DNA of 64,000 nt, taken from NCBI GenBank assembly GCA_015056145.1, contig SVGY01000001.1, forward strand, positions 496,001 to 560,000. Reading direction: 5' to 3'. Numbering within the stretch: the first letter of the stretch is position 1; each line of letters opens with the position of its first letter. The DNA comes from Clostridiales bacterium (lineage in GTDB: Bacteria > Bacillota > Clostridia > Christensenellales > Aristaeellaceae). Below are positions 34,646-43,517 of this stretch, piece by piece. Position numbers and translations under genes: made by a program. The notes beneath the pieces were generated by a model. That model did not search any database. It was not told where the DNA came from and saw only the letters and a list, made by a program, of their open reading frames with translations.

Positions 34646-35566
34646 ATGAAAATGATTCCCCTTGGCAAATCCGGTCTGACCGTGCCCGCCCTGGCCGTTG
34701 GCTGCATGCGGCTTACATCCTACGACGAAAAGGGCGCAGCTCACTTCATTGGCACTGCCCTGGATGCGGGAGCCAACTTCTTTGACCATGCGGATATCTA
34801 CGGCGGCGGCAAATGCGAGGAGCTTTTCGGCAAGGCATTCCCCCTGACTGCCTCCAACCGTGAAAAGATCATTCTTCAATCCAAGTGCGGCATCCGTCCC
34901 GGCGTAGCCTTCGACTTTTCCAAAGAGCACATTCTCTCCTCGGTGGAAGGAAGCCTGCGCCGCCTCGGTACCGATTATCTGGACGTATTGCTTCTGCACC
35001 GTCCCGACGCCCTGATGGAGCCGGAGGAAGTGGCTGAAGCCTTTGATGCTCTCTACACCAGCGGCAAGGTACGCCATTTCGGCGTATCCAACCAGAACCC
35101 CATGCAGATTCAGCTGTTACAGAAATACGTCCGGCAGCCCATCGTGGCCAACCAGCTGCAGCTGAGCATCACCAATGCCACTATGATCTCCCAGGGCCTG
35201 CATGTAAACATGCTGGATGATTTTGCAGTCAACCGGGACGGCAGCGTGCTGGACTTCTGCCGCCTGAACGACATCACCATCCAACCCTGGTCTCCCTTCC
35301 AGTACGGCTTCTTCGAGGGCGTATTCATCGGCAACGAAAAGTTCCCGGTCCTGAATGCCAAGCTGGATGAACTGGCCGAGAAGTACGGCGTTACCTCCAC
35401 TGCCATTGCCATGGCATGGCTGCTTCGCCATCCTGCCAAGATGCAGCCCATCTGCGGCACCATGAACGAAGACCGCCTGATGCAGTGCATCAAGGCCACG
35501 GAGATCCAGCTCAGCCGTGATGAATGGTACGCCATTTTCCTTGCGGCGGGGAACATTCTGCCCTAA
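34646..35566 (+). CDS. Aldo/keto reductase (YdhF-like)
   Basis: The 306-residue TIM-barrel oxidoreductase has DAGANFFDHADIYGGGKCEE (catalytic Asp and Tyr), the lysine in LQSKCGIR, DYLDVLLLHRPD with the active-site His, and the NADPH region TAIAMAWLLRHPA. It resembles the YdhF/YcsN group. It starts 16 bases after the dehydrogenase with AGGAGG, so both are expressed together. Confidence 0.92.
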   Translation: MKMIPLGKSGLTVPALAVGCMRLTSYDEKGAAHFIGTALDAGANFFDHADIYGGGKCEELFGKAFPLTASNREKIILQSKCGIRPGVAFDFSKEHILSSVEGSLRRLGTDYLDVLLLHRPDALMEPEEVAEAFDALYTSGKVRHFGVSNQNPMQIQLLQKYVRQPIVANQLQLSITNATMISQGLHVNMLDDFAVNRDGSVLDFCRLNDITIQPWSPFQYGFFEGVFIGNEKFPVLNAKLDELAEKYGVTSTAIAMAWLLRHPAKMQPICGTMNEDRLMQCIKATEIQLSRDEWYAIFLAAGNILP

Positions 35567-35587
35567 GTTGTGTTTGAGAAAAGGTTT

Positions 35588-35620
35588 TCGGGAGGCGGCT
35601 TTTTGAACAAGCCCTCCCGA
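35588..35620 (+). terminator. Terminator after the carbonyl-reducing operon
   Basis: TCGGGAGG...GGCTT pairs with AAGCC...CTCCCGA (small bulge). The right arm is repeated once more just downstream (GCCCTCCCGAAAAA). Confidence 0.65.
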
Positions 35621-35685
35621 GCCCTCCCGAAAAATGCAATATAGAAACTGAGCCTGCGGACGAGGATATGTCCGTATAGGCGAAC

Positions 35686-35726
35686 CATCCCCCTCTTCCT
35701 GTATTTGTTTCAGGCAGAGGGGGATG
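35686..35726. terminator. Second hairpin in the same gap
   Basis: CATCCCCCTCT pairs with AGAGGGGGATG, extended by CCTG/CAGG. A short GTTTTG follows. It lies between converging genes and may serve both strands. Confidence 0.6.
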
Positions 35727-35757
35727 CGTTTTGAGATACCAAAAAAAGTTTGCTCTT

Positions 35758-36420
35758 TCAGTAAAACATCGACACCAACAAATTCCAGTACATATGCAGA
35801 GCGATCGACACCAATATGCTTTTACTTTTCAAAAAAGTACAACTGAAAAGAATACTCAGCGCCAAAATGGAAAGAAACCCAAAGCCAACGAAATTACTGA
35901 TGAAAACCCCTTCTGATATCCAAATCGGAAAATGAATGATCAGAAACAATACTGCGTTTATTCCAATGGAAAACCATTTTTTATTTTCTTTAACAGAAAA
36001 ATTTAGGAGCCAGCCGCGAAAAACTGTTTCTTCCGTAATACCCACAAACAGCACGGCTATCACATCGCCAAAATCAAATTTGCTGGTTATCACAAGCTTT
36101 CCGGTTTGCAGTATGGCACCGCCCAACAAATATACCGTAATTATCAAAAAAATGGGCAGATATTTCAGCCAATCAAGTTTGAAAATAAACATTTCTCTCA
36201 GTGTGACAGATACGTCTCCACGGAAACGCTGCAAGAAAATAACGGCTGGAAGTGTCCACACAAGCGTTTTCACAATTCCATTTGTTATTAAGCAGTACAG
36301 TATTTTATTATCAACAACAGCTTTGATTTTTTCATTGACAATCAACTCGAACAAAGCCCACAAGGCGAAAAAAACAACGAAATATATAAACAAAACCATG
36401 TTTTTTTGCCGTTTCGACAT
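35758..36420 (-). CDS. CPBP family intramembrane metalloprotease
   Basis: The 220-residue protein has about six to seven membrane segments and the three Abi/CPBP motifs: EETVFRGWLL (EExxxR), a FLIIHFPIW (FxxxH) and ALHMYWN (HxxxN/B). Such proteins include CAAX-type proteases and bacteriocin-immunity proteins; the role here is not evident. The ATG at 36420 follows GGGGAG. The gene is more AT-rich than its neighbours. Confidence 0.85.
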   Translation of the reverse strand: MSKRQKNMVLFIYFVVFFALWALFELIVNEKIKAVVDNKILYCLITNGIVKTLVWTLPAVIFLQRFRGDVSVTLREMFIFKLDWLKYLPIFLIITVYLLGGAILQTGKLVITSKFDFGDVIAVLFVGITEETVFRGWLLNFSVKENKKWFSIGINAVLFLIIHFPIWISEGVFISNFVGFGFLSILALSILFSCTFLKSKSILVSIALHMYWNLLVSMFY

Positions 36421-36556
36421 AGTTTTTTTCTCCCCTATCAACTCCAATTTGACATCAGCATTCTGAAAAACAGGAAAAGCCGTACCAGATAAAGCGGCAC
36501 AGCTTTTTCCTGCTTGCAGATGTCCCTGCAAAATCATCGAGGGTATATCTGCTGCC

Positions 36557-37672
36557 TTATTTCAGATTTTCCGGATTCAGTCCCTGAAGATCTTCCGGCA
36601 CAAACCGTCCGTCCTTGCGGATCAGCTCGCCATCGAAGTACATTTCGCCGCCGCCGTATTCGGGGGTCTGAATGCACACCAGGTCCCAGTGAATAGCGCT
36701 GTCGTTGCCGTTGGGGCAATCGTCGTAACTGGCGCCGGGGGTGAAGTGGAAGCTTCCGGCGATCTTTTCGTCAAAGAGGGTGTCCTTCATAGCCTTGGTA
36801 ATGAACGGGTTGACGCCGATGGCAAACTCGCCCACATACCGTGCACCCTCGTCGGTATCAAAGATCTGGTTGCAGAGCTTGGTATCGCTGCTGGTAGCCT
36901 TTACGATCTTGCCGTTTTCAAAGGTCAGGCACATATCATTGAACACATTTCCCTGGTACAGGGAGGGCGTGTTGTACTGGATAACGCCGTTGACGCTGTC
37001 CTTCACGGGGGCGGTGAACACCTCGCCGTCGGGAATGTTGCACTTGCCGTCGCACTTGATGGCGGGCATACCCTTGATGGAGAAGGTCAGATCCGTACCC
37101 TTGCCCGTAATGTGTACCTGATCGGCTGCTTCCATACGCTTGACCAGGGCATCCATTGCCTTGCTCATCTTGGCATAATCCAGGTTGCACACATTGAAGT
37201 AGTGATCCTCAAAGGCTTCGGTGCTGGTTTCTGCCAGCTGTGCCATGGCGGGGGTGGGATAGCGCAGCACCACCCAGCGGGTTTTGGGCACACGGATCTT
37301 GCCGTGCACTTCCTGCTGATAGTACTTGGTATTCAAAGCCCGCTTTTCCGGAGGCACATCAGCGGTCTCATAGCTGTTCATACCGCCACGGACACCGATG
37401 TAAGCCTGCATTTTTTCCATACGGGCAGCATCAAAAGCAGCGGTTTCCTTCCACAGTTCTTCGTCGCCGCCCATCATCAGCGCACGGTCCACGGCGCTGT
37501 CCCGAAGCACAACGAAGGGCTTTGCGCCCACGGCGTAGGCTTCCCGCACAAGAGCAGCAATCAGCTCGTTGTCTGCGCCGAAGTTCTCAATCAGCACTCT
37601 CTCCCCCGCCTTCAGCTGGCAGGAGTAGCGAATCAGTTGTCTGCTCAGTGTTTCCAGTCTCGGATCCCTCAT
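36557..37672 (-). CDS. M29-family aminopeptidase (thermophilic metalloprotease type)
   Basis: This 371-residue enzyme of the AmpS/PepS group has LIENFGADNELIAALVREAY at the N-terminus and metal-site motifs NIPDGEVFTAP (Glu), GEFAIGVNP (Glu), HFTPGASYDD (His) and IHWDLV (His, Asp). It removes N-terminal residues from peptides in the cytosol. The ATG at 37672 is preferred for its spacing to AAAGGAAG; ATGs at 37678 and 37690 are alternatives. Its first 29 codons overlap the end of the upstream acyltransferase gene out of frame. Confidence 0.92.
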   Translation of the reverse strand: MRDPRLETLSRQLIRYSCQLKAGERVLIENFGADNELIAALVREAYAVGAKPFVVLRDSAVDRALMMGGDEELWKETAAFDAARMEKMQAYIGVRGGMNSYETADVPPEKRALNTKYYQQEVHGKIRVPKTRWVVLRYPTPAMAQLAETSTEAFEDHYFNVCNLDYAKMSKAMDALVKRMEAADQVHITGKGTDLTFSIKGMPAIKCDGKCNIPDGEVFTAPVKDSVNGVIQYNTPSLYQGNVFNDMCLTFENGKIVKATSSDTKLCNQIFDTDEGARYVGEFAIGVNPFITKAMKDTLFDEKIAGSFHFTPGASYDDCPNGNDSAIHWDLVCIQTPEYGGGEMYFDGELIRKDGRFVPEDLQGLNPENLK

Positions 37673-38864
37673 GGTCATTCTTCCTTTCACGTTGTTTAAG
37701 CCATTGATTTACTTTATTTGCAATGGGTTTTTCTATTGCATAGGTCACCGCCGTGGCGATCACCAGCGATACGGCATAGCACAAAAGTGTGAAGGCCTTC
37801 TGCAACCCCGGCGTATTGTGCAGCGTATCAAAACCAAACCAGTGTTTCATAAACTGGACTGCCAGAATCTGATGCCAGATATAGAAATTGAAAGAGATTT
37901 CTGCAAAGAAGCGCATCAGCCGGTTGCCGAAAAGCCATTCCAGGGCCCGGGGCAAGAACGCAATGCCCAGTATACAGGCCATCAGCCCCACAGCCAGAGA
38001 AAGCCGGTTGGACAGCTGCCCGAGTCGGAGTGCATCCAGCCCGACGGAAGCAATCTTTGCCTGCGCTTTCAGCACCGAGGATACCAGCATTACGCCTATA
38101 ATCAGCAGTGCCGTGGCCAACCCGTGGACAAGGCCCTTTTTCCACCCGCTGTTTTCCTGCATCCATTTGCTGAGCCAGGTATACAGCATGGCTCCCAGCA
38201 TGCCCATTGCATACACATCCAGGAAGGCAGGCATCTGGTTGATGTACATGGCCGTATCCGGTATTCTGTAATAGACGAAAGCCCTGTACAGCCAGCCAAT
38301 GACCGCCATCCCGCCGAAGGTAAGCCCCGGCTTTTTCCGGGCGCAGAAGGCCAGCACAGGAAGGAGCAGATACAGCTGCATTTCGATGCACACCGTCCAC
38401 AGAACGCCGTTAAGGTGCGTGGCCTGATAGGGCTGGTAGAAAAACGTCTGGGAAAAGGTCAGGTGCGAGATCAGATCCTTCCACATGACCTTCGGGCTGT
38501 AATACAGATGCTGAGGCAGGGCGATGAAAAACAGCGCAGCCAGCACCGCCAGCAAGTAGGAAGGCACGATCCTCGCCAGACGTTTTATATAGAAGTGATC
38601 CGTTCTGGGCGCCGTTCCACCCTCAAACATGCAGCGGGCATGGGGCAAAAACAGCAGAAATCCGCTGAGAAGGATCAGTCCGTCCACCATCATGTACCCG
38701 GTACGGGTGATGTAATCGTAGCTGATCCAGCGTCCGAACAGCCGGAAGCCCTGCGGCAGCCAGCTTTGCTGCCAAATATGGTAATTGGCCACAATCAGGC
38801 ACAGTATGGCCCTAAAGCCGTGCAAGCCGCTAATTTCCTGCTTTGCGCCTGCGTTTTTTTGCAT
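37587..38864 (-). CDS. Acyltransferase family 3 membrane protein
   Basis: The 425-residue integral membrane protein has about ten hydrophobic segments. It starts with GLHGFRAILCLIVANYHIW (family histidine) and ends with FFAEISFNFYIWHQ. Such proteins O-acylate sugars on the outer surface or exopolysaccharide units; the substrate is unknown. Its ATG at 38864 follows GGAGG, one base after the upstream TPR-like gene. The last 29 codons, hydrophilic and low in pattern, run over the start of the aminopeptidase gene. Confidence 0.85.
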   Translation of the reverse strand: MQKNAGAKQEISGLHGFRAILCLIVANYHIWQQSWLPQGFRLFGRWISYDYITRTGYMMVDGLILLSGFLLFLPHARCMFEGGTAPRTDHFYIKRLARIVPSYLLAVLAALFFIALPQHLYYSPKVMWKDLISHLTFSQTFFYQPYQATHLNGVLWTVCIEMQLYLLLPVLAFCARKKPGLTFGGMAVIGWLYRAFVYYRIPDTAMYINQMPAFLDVYAMGMLGAMLYTWLSKWMQENSGWKKGLVHGLATALLIIGVMLVSSVLKAQAKIASVGLDALRLGQLSNRLSLAVGLMACILGIAFLPRALEWLFGNRLMRFFAEISFNFYIWHQILAVQFMKHWFGFDTLHNTPGLQKAFTLLCYAVSLVIATAVTYAIEKPIANKVNQWLKQRERKNDHEGSETGNTEQTTDSLLLPAEGGGESAD

Positions 38865-38865
38865 A

Positions 38866-41793
38866 TTATTCCTCCACTACCCAATATTCCTCTTCTTCCG
38901 GGGCGTTATCCTCCTGAGCTTCGCCACCTTGGGAAACATATTCAGCTTCCAGCGTTTCATAGGGGATTTCCGCAGGCCACTCCACTTCAGCGGTGCGGGT
39001 ATATTTGTAGGTTTTGTTATCCCCCTGCAAATCTCGGATGCTCATACCCTTTTCCGTCAGCTGGAAAATCTGGAATCCCGTGCCCAGTTTCTCCGGAGAA
39101 TCGCCGATGAGCAGGCTGAAATTGCTTACCCGGAAGTACTTTTCTTCGCCGTTGATATTGCAGCTTCCATCCAAACGGAATTCCGCAGTCAGTCCACCGG
39201 CGTTTTCCCAGCTGCCCAGAATGAGATACGCCCTGCGGCTCAACTTTTCTTCCGTATCGCCATAGCCCTCTGCCGCCAGGTAGAAGGGAATGGCCTCATA
39301 GGGGCGATCCTGCTGGTAGAGCTGATTGGCGTACTCATAAAGAGCCTCGGGGTAAATCTCTGCAAGGTCTGCGAAGGTTTCCGGCAGAGTGTCCGTATCG
39401 ATATCCTTCATGGCCAGAATGACCCCCGCATAATCCTTCCCTTTCATGGCCTTGCGGGCGGTTTCGGGCTTATCGCCATAGAGGGAGTGATAGCACTGCT
39501 CAGCTAACGTTTCGGCATCCTCGTATTCTCCAAGGGCAGCGAAGGCATCTGCGGCTTCCCGCATCTTTCCTTCCCCCATCAGAAGCGTGGCATACTGATA
39601 GCGGCAGCCGGGCAGGCGGCCTGCGGCCTCTTCGTTATCCTCAAGGGCTTCGTACATCGTAACGGCCCCGGCATAATCCCCCTGGTTTTCCCGGCGAAGA
39701 CCTTCGTTCAAAACCAGCTCCGTCAGTTTTTTGGCAGCTTCGGTTTCAGGGTCGAGGCTCTCCAGCAGCGTCAGGGCATCCTCTGCATTGCCGCCGTTCT
39801 CGTAGGCTTTGGCCACCTCAAGGGCTGCATTGTCGTAATACACTCCGCTGTCCTCATAATCCGGAATCTGTCCGAAGCAAACCAGGGCCCGGGCATAATC
39901 GGCGCCTTCGTAAGCCGCAACACCCTGCTGGTAGGTACAATGAATCCAGAGTTCTGCGCTATCCTCATAATCGCCCAGAAGCCCGAATCGTTCCGTTGCG
40001 GCGGCATAATCGCCGCCCTGCATCAGGGCAACGCCGTTATGGTAGCGGGCATGCTGCAGCTTTTCGGCGGCATCCTCATAATCGCCGGCCTTTTCAAAAT
40101 ACATCTCTGCATCCGCATAGTTTTCTGCCTGGGCCGCTTCTGCGCCCAGCTGATAGTAGCATTCCTGCAAAAGGGCGGCAGAATCGGAATAATCCCCCGC
40201 TTTTTCAAAAAACGGTACGGCTGCTGCGTAGAAATTCATTTCCATCTGGGAAACGGCCTGCTGGTAGTTGCAGAAGCTGATCTTTTCCTGGCTGTCCAGA
40301 TAAACGGGAATCTTTTCAAAGGCAGCAGAAGCGGCAATATAGTCCTCGGCTTCCAGCATTTCAGTGGCATATCGGTAGATGCAGTCATTGCCCTTATCGC
40401 CGGCATCGCTGTAAGCCCCAAGGCTCAGGTACAGTTCTCCAGCCTGAAGAAGCTCTCCGCCCTCGGCGGCTTTTTCTGCCTGACGGTAGATGGCGGCCTG
40501 ACGCTGCTCCGAAGCATCCAAATAGTCCCCGGCGGAAAGGAACAGGCTGGCTGCCTCCGCATCATTGCCGCTGTCCACTTCGGTCTGGGCAAGACGGTAA
40601 TAGCATTCCTTGGCCCGCTCGCCGGAATCCTGATAATCCGGCACCATCTGGTACAAAACCAGGGCAGTCTTCACGTTTCCGCTCTGCGCCAGCACCTGAG
40701 CCTGCTGATAGACGCATTCGTTGCTGCGGGTGGCGCTGTCCTCATAATCCCCCAGGTCCTGAAACTGCTCCATGGCCTTTTCGTACATGCCCTGGGCAAG
40801 ATAGCTTTCACCCAGCCGATACTGGGTTTTCTTCGCCAGCTCCGCACTGTCCTTGTATTCCGGGATGGCCTCAAAACCTTCTATTGCGGCAAGAAGGCTC
40901 TCGTCCTCTTCTGCCCCGGAAAGCGCCACCGCAGAACGATAGCTGCATTCGGTGGTCATTTCGGCAGCGTCACCGTAATCCCCCATGGCTGCAAAGGCTT
41001 CGCTGGCTTCATTGAAGTTGCCTGCATTCATCAGGTTGACGGCGCTTTGGTATTTCAGCGCAGGGATCCCCCACAGCCACATAGCCACTCCCGCCGCAGC
41101 CAGAACCGCCACGGTGGTACACAGCGCCACTACCCGGCGGATTTTCTTCTTTTTGTGCTGACGCATCATGTGGTCAGCCTCCATTAGACGGCTGTTTTCC
41201 TCCCGGGCCTCCCTGGACACATCGGAAAGCTTTTTTTCGTGAACGGCAATAATCTGCTGGATGTTTTCACGGCTCAGGCTGGCAAAAACATAGTCCCTGC
41301 CGCGGTCGCAGCGGCAGCAGCGGCCAGCGTCGGGGTGATTGGCCCTTCCGCACACGCACACCCACACCTGATCCTGAAACTCCGGATAGCCCACCGCATC
41401 CCGGCCCGCCACAAAGCGGAGCTCGTCCAGCGCACGGCTGCTGGCCAGCTGGTTGGAGGTATAGTTCACAAGGGGCGCATTGCCCTTGCGCCAAACGGTG
41501 GCGTCATCAAACCAGACCTTTTCTATGGTCAGATCGGTGCTTTCCACGTTTTCCCACTGGGTGGGCAGGAACAGGATGGTAAACCTTTCCCCTACGCCTG
41601 CCTTCAGGCCCTGGGTACGCTCGGACTGGCGGAAAAGGAGGTTGTTTTCCTTATCATAGCAGGCCAGGGTGATCATCACGCTGGTGACCACCTTGCTGGA
41701 CAGATTATTCAGTACAAACGTGCATTCTGATGTGCTTTCCGTAGGCATGGCATACTGCCAAAGCTCTACAGGACAAGTCAGATCAATTTTCAT
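38866..41793 (-). CDS. Membrane protein with zinc ribbon and tandem TPR-like repeats
   Basis: A 975-residue protein. Residues about 1-140 form a beta-rich domain. A zinc ribbon follows (CVCGRANHPDAGRCCRC, about 150-165). After a basic helix there is one membrane segment (about 232-255). Then come about 14 TPR/SEL1-like units of roughly 37 residues ending in variants of GDYEDSAEL, to about residue 850. A small lipocalin-like or beta domain and an acidic tail end it. The zinc ribbon would be cytoplasmic and the repeats outside. AGGAGGGAG precedes the ATG at 41793. Function unknown; such units are common in large Clostridia proteins. Confidence 0.8.
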   Translation of the reverse strand: MKIDLTCPVELWQYAMPTESTSECTFVLNNLSSKVVTSVMITLACYDKENNLLFRQSERTQGLKAGVGERFTILFLPTQWENVESTDLTIEKVWFDDATVWRKGNAPLVNYTSNQLASSRALDELRFVAGRDAVGYPEFQDQVWVCVCGRANHPDAGRCCRCDRGRDYVFASLSRENIQQIIAVHEKKLSDVSREAREENSRLMEADHMMRQHKKKKIRRVVALCTTVAVLAAAGVAMWLWGIPALKYQSAVNLMNAGNFNEASEAFAAMGDYGDAAEMTTECSYRSAVALSGAEEDESLLAAIEGFEAIPEYKDSAELAKKTQYRLGESYLAQGMYEKAMEQFQDLGDYEDSATRSNECVYQQAQVLAQSGNVKTALVLYQMVPDYQDSGERAKECYYRLAQTEVDSGNDAEAASLFLSAGDYLDASEQRQAAIYRQAEKAAEGGELLQAGELYLSLGAYSDAGDKGNDCIYRYATEMLEAEDYIAASAAFEKIPVYLDSQEKISFCNYQQAVSQMEMNFYAAAVPFFEKAGDYSDSAALLQECYYQLGAEAAQAENYADAEMYFEKAGDYEDAAEKLQHARYHNGVALMQGGDYAAATERFGLLGDYEDSAELWIHCTYQQGVAAYEGADYARALVCFGQIPDYEDSGVYYDNAALEVAKAYENGGNAEDALTLLESLDPETEAAKKLTELVLNEGLRRENQGDYAGAVTMYEALEDNEEAAGRLPGCRYQYATLLMGEGKMREAADAFAALGEYEDAETLAEQCYHSLYGDKPETARKAMKGKDYAGVILAMKDIDTDTLPETFADLAEIYPEALYEYANQLYQQDRPYEAIPFYLAAEGYGDTEEKLSRRAYLILGSWENAGGLTAEFRLDGSCNINGEEKYFRVSNFSLLIGDSPEKLGTGFQIFQLTEKGMSIRDLQGDNKTYKYTRTAEVEWPAEIPYETLEAEYVSQGGEAQEDNAPEEEEYWVVEE

Positions 41794-42019
41794 GCTGATC
41801 TCCCTCCTGTTGTCTGGGGGCCGCAAAAACGGCAGGCTGCTTATGTTTCATCGTACAGGAAGCTTCCGGCAAGGGAAGCAAATTCATCCTTTATTGTACA
41901 TGAAAATCATAAAAAAGTATAGTATTCCAATGTAAAAACCAGATACTTCCTCAACCTTGCTGCCGCTTTTCTTTTTGCCCGGGATATGCTATCCTTTTCA
42001 TGCCAAAGGAGGGCTTGCA

Positions 42020-42628
42020 ATGATACGCAATCTTGTTTTTGATATGGGCGAGGTTCTGCTTCGCTACGAGCCATATGTTTCCTGCCTCAGGTATGCGAAA
42101 GGCGATAACGCAATGGCCAAACGGCTGATGGAAGCGGTATTCAATCATCCCGACTGGGAAAAGGCAGATGAAGGACTGATCGGTCTTGACGAGCAGGGCC
42201 GGAATGCTGCGGCCCGTCTGGATCCGGAATCTGCACAGGCCGTGCCCTGCCTGCTTCGGGACTGGTACCTGGATGGGCTGTGGCCCTATCCCGGCGCAGA
42301 AGAATGCGTCCGTGAGCTGCACAAAGAGGGCTGGCCCCTGTACATTCTTTCCAACGCCTGCATGCGTTTCCCGGATTTTGAGTACAAAATTCTCACGCTG
42401 GACTGTTTCCGTGGGGTAATGTTTTCTGCTGCGGAAAAGTTGCTGAAACCGGATACCGCCATTTATCTGCGATTGTGCGAAAAGTTCGGCCTTGTGCCAG
42501 AGGAATGCCTTTTCATCGATGACCGGGCCGTGAACGTTGCCGGGGCTGAGGTCGCTGGGATGAAGGGCTATATTTTCGACGGCGACCACAAAAAACTGAA
42601 GGCATATATTGACAGCCTGACCCGTTGA
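42020..42628 (+). CDS. HAD-superfamily phosphatase, YihX-like
   Basis: The 202-residue protein has motif I FDMGEVLLRY (aspartate with a GE in place of DG), motif II LSNAC, lysine in EKLLKPD and motif IV FIDDRAVNVAGA. This matches the YihX/epoxide-hydrolase N-domain branch of HAD phosphatases, which act on sugar phosphates. AAAGGAGGG lies before the ATG at 42020. It is a single gene with its own terminator. Confidence 0.87.
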   Translation: MIRNLVFDMGEVLLRYEPYVSCLRYAKGDNAMAKRLMEAVFNHPDWEKADEGLIGLDEQGRNAAARLDPESAQAVPCLLRDWYLDGLWPYPGAEECVRELHKEGWPLYILSNACMRFPDFEYKILTLDCFRGVMFSAAEKLLKPDTAIYLRLCEKFGLVPEECLFIDDRAVNVAGAEVAGMKGYIFDGDHKKLKAYIDSLTR

Positions 42629-42639
42629 CAGACAAAGAC

Positions 42640-42676
42640 CGCCCGCCGCATACGCCGTGTATACAGCGGGCGTTTT
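42640..42676. terminator. Terminator between converging HAD and DUF3795 genes
   Basis: CGCCCGC (42640-42646) pairs with GCGGGCG (42666-42672), followed by TTTT on the plus strand; the inner part can pair further. Confidence 0.78.
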
Positions 42677-42695
42677 CATTTTATGGATGCGATGC

Positions 42696-42989
42696 TTACA
42701 AAGTTTCTTGCCTGTAGAGGTTTGCAAGGGCCGTCAGCTCGCCGACCACATCAGGCCGCCAGACCACCTTGTTTACAAGCCACTCACAGGGGAACTTTCT
42801 GCACAGGCCGCAAAAGGGCACCCCGTTCTCCCGGGTGCATTTGTGGATGGGACAACCGCCGGAGCCCGCCCATTCCTCGCATTGACCATCCGACTCGATG
42901 CAGCCTTTACAGCTTCCGTCTATTTTTTTCTTGCAGCCGGTACAGTTCTCTCCGCAGGCGGTAATATTGGAAAAATCTGTCTTCTCCAT
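42696..42989 (-). CDS. DUF3795-like cysteine-rich protein
   Basis: The 97-residue protein has eleven cysteines in CxxC-type clusters: ACGENCTGCKKK, CKGCIES, GGCPIHKC and FCGLCRKFPC. This is the DUF3795 pattern, probably a metal- or Fe-S-binding protein of unknown role. The ATG at 42989 follows AAAGGAG. Downstream on the same strand is the shared terminator with the HAD gene. Confidence 0.8.
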   Translation of the reverse strand: MEKTDFSNITACGENCTGCKKKIDGSCKGCIESDGQCEEWAGSGGCPIHKCTRENGVPFCGLCRKFPCEWLVNKVVWRPDVVGELTALANLYRQETL

Positions 42990-43051
42990 GGGAGGTCTCC
43001 TTTGCGTCATTCAATGCAGGCTGAGTATATACCAAGCCAAGCAAAAGGACA

Positions 43052-43087
43052 ATGGTCTTCTGTTAAAGGCAGTTTATAGAAGGCCAT
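43052..43087 (-). terminator. Terminator hairpin, distal copy (locus B/C)
   Basis: A 36-base hairpin, ATGGTCTTCTGT...ATAGAAGGCCAT, is the most diverged of three copies at this locus (two stem mismatches). On minus it is followed by TGTCCTTTTGC. Confidence 0.6.
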
Positions 43088-43088
43088 A

Positions 43089-43252
43089 CTGGCTGTCAAA
43101 AAATGCGCAGGGTGCAGGGGGATCATCCCCCTGCCGGGTGTGGGCAGAGCCCACATTCCTTGTGCCGCAGCACTTTCAAGAAAGCACAGCGAGCACCGAA
43201 GGTGCAAGATTTGCGGCTTTGACTGACAAGAATGAGGTTTTTCGACAAGCTG
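43089..43252 (-). repeat. 164-base terminator-associated structured repeat, copy B
   Basis: This copy is identical in length and nearly identical in sequence to copies A, C and D. It begins CTGGCTGTC and ends GACAAGCTG on the plus strand and holds the same five stem-loops, here with the perfect GCAGGGGGATCATCCCCCTGC palindrome. It lies between the first and second of three terminator hairpins. Confidence 0.9.
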
Positions 43253-43253
43253 A

Positions 43254-43289
43254 ATGGCTTTCTGTTAAAGGCAGTTTACAGAAGGCCAT
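43254..43289 (-). terminator. Terminator hairpin, middle copy (locus B/C)
   Basis: The 36-base hairpin ATGGCTTTCTGT...ACAGAAGGCCAT lies between repeats B and C; it has one changed base in the stem relative to the proximal copy. Confidence 0.65.
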
Positions 43290-43290
43290 A

Positions 43291-43454
43291 CTGGCTGTCA
43301 AAAAATGCGCAGGGTGCAGGGGGATCATCCCCCTGCCGGGTGTGGGCAGAGCCCACATTCCTTGTGCCGCAGCACTTTCAAGAAAGCACAGCGAGCACCG
43401 AAGGTGCAATATTTGCGGCTTTGACTGACAAGAATGAGGTTTTTCCACAAGCTG
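43291..43454 (-). repeat. 164-base terminator-associated structured repeat, copy C
   Basis: This is the second copy in tandem at this locus. Compared with copy B it differs at only a few positions (for example GCAATATTTGC for GCAAGATTTGC, and CCACAAGCTG at the end). It shares the middle hairpin with copy B. Confidence 0.9.
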
Positions 43455-43455
43455 A

Positions 43456-43491
43456 ATGGCCTTCTGTTAAAGGCAGTTTACAGAAGGCCAT
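43456..43491 (-). terminator. Terminator hairpin, proximal copy (locus B/C)
   Basis: ATGGCCTTCTGT and ACAGAAGGCCAT form a perfect 12-base-pair stem around a 12-base loop, 27 bases after the stop of the small secreted protein gene. It runs directly into repeat C. Confidence 0.7.
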
Positions 43492-43517
43492 ATAATAATT
43501 TTAGATAATATATATCC

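Noticed and set aside
43011..43500. CRISPR array, suggested by alternating repeats
   Set aside because: The repeated units are 164 and 36 bases and both are repeated; there are no unique spacers and no cas genes.
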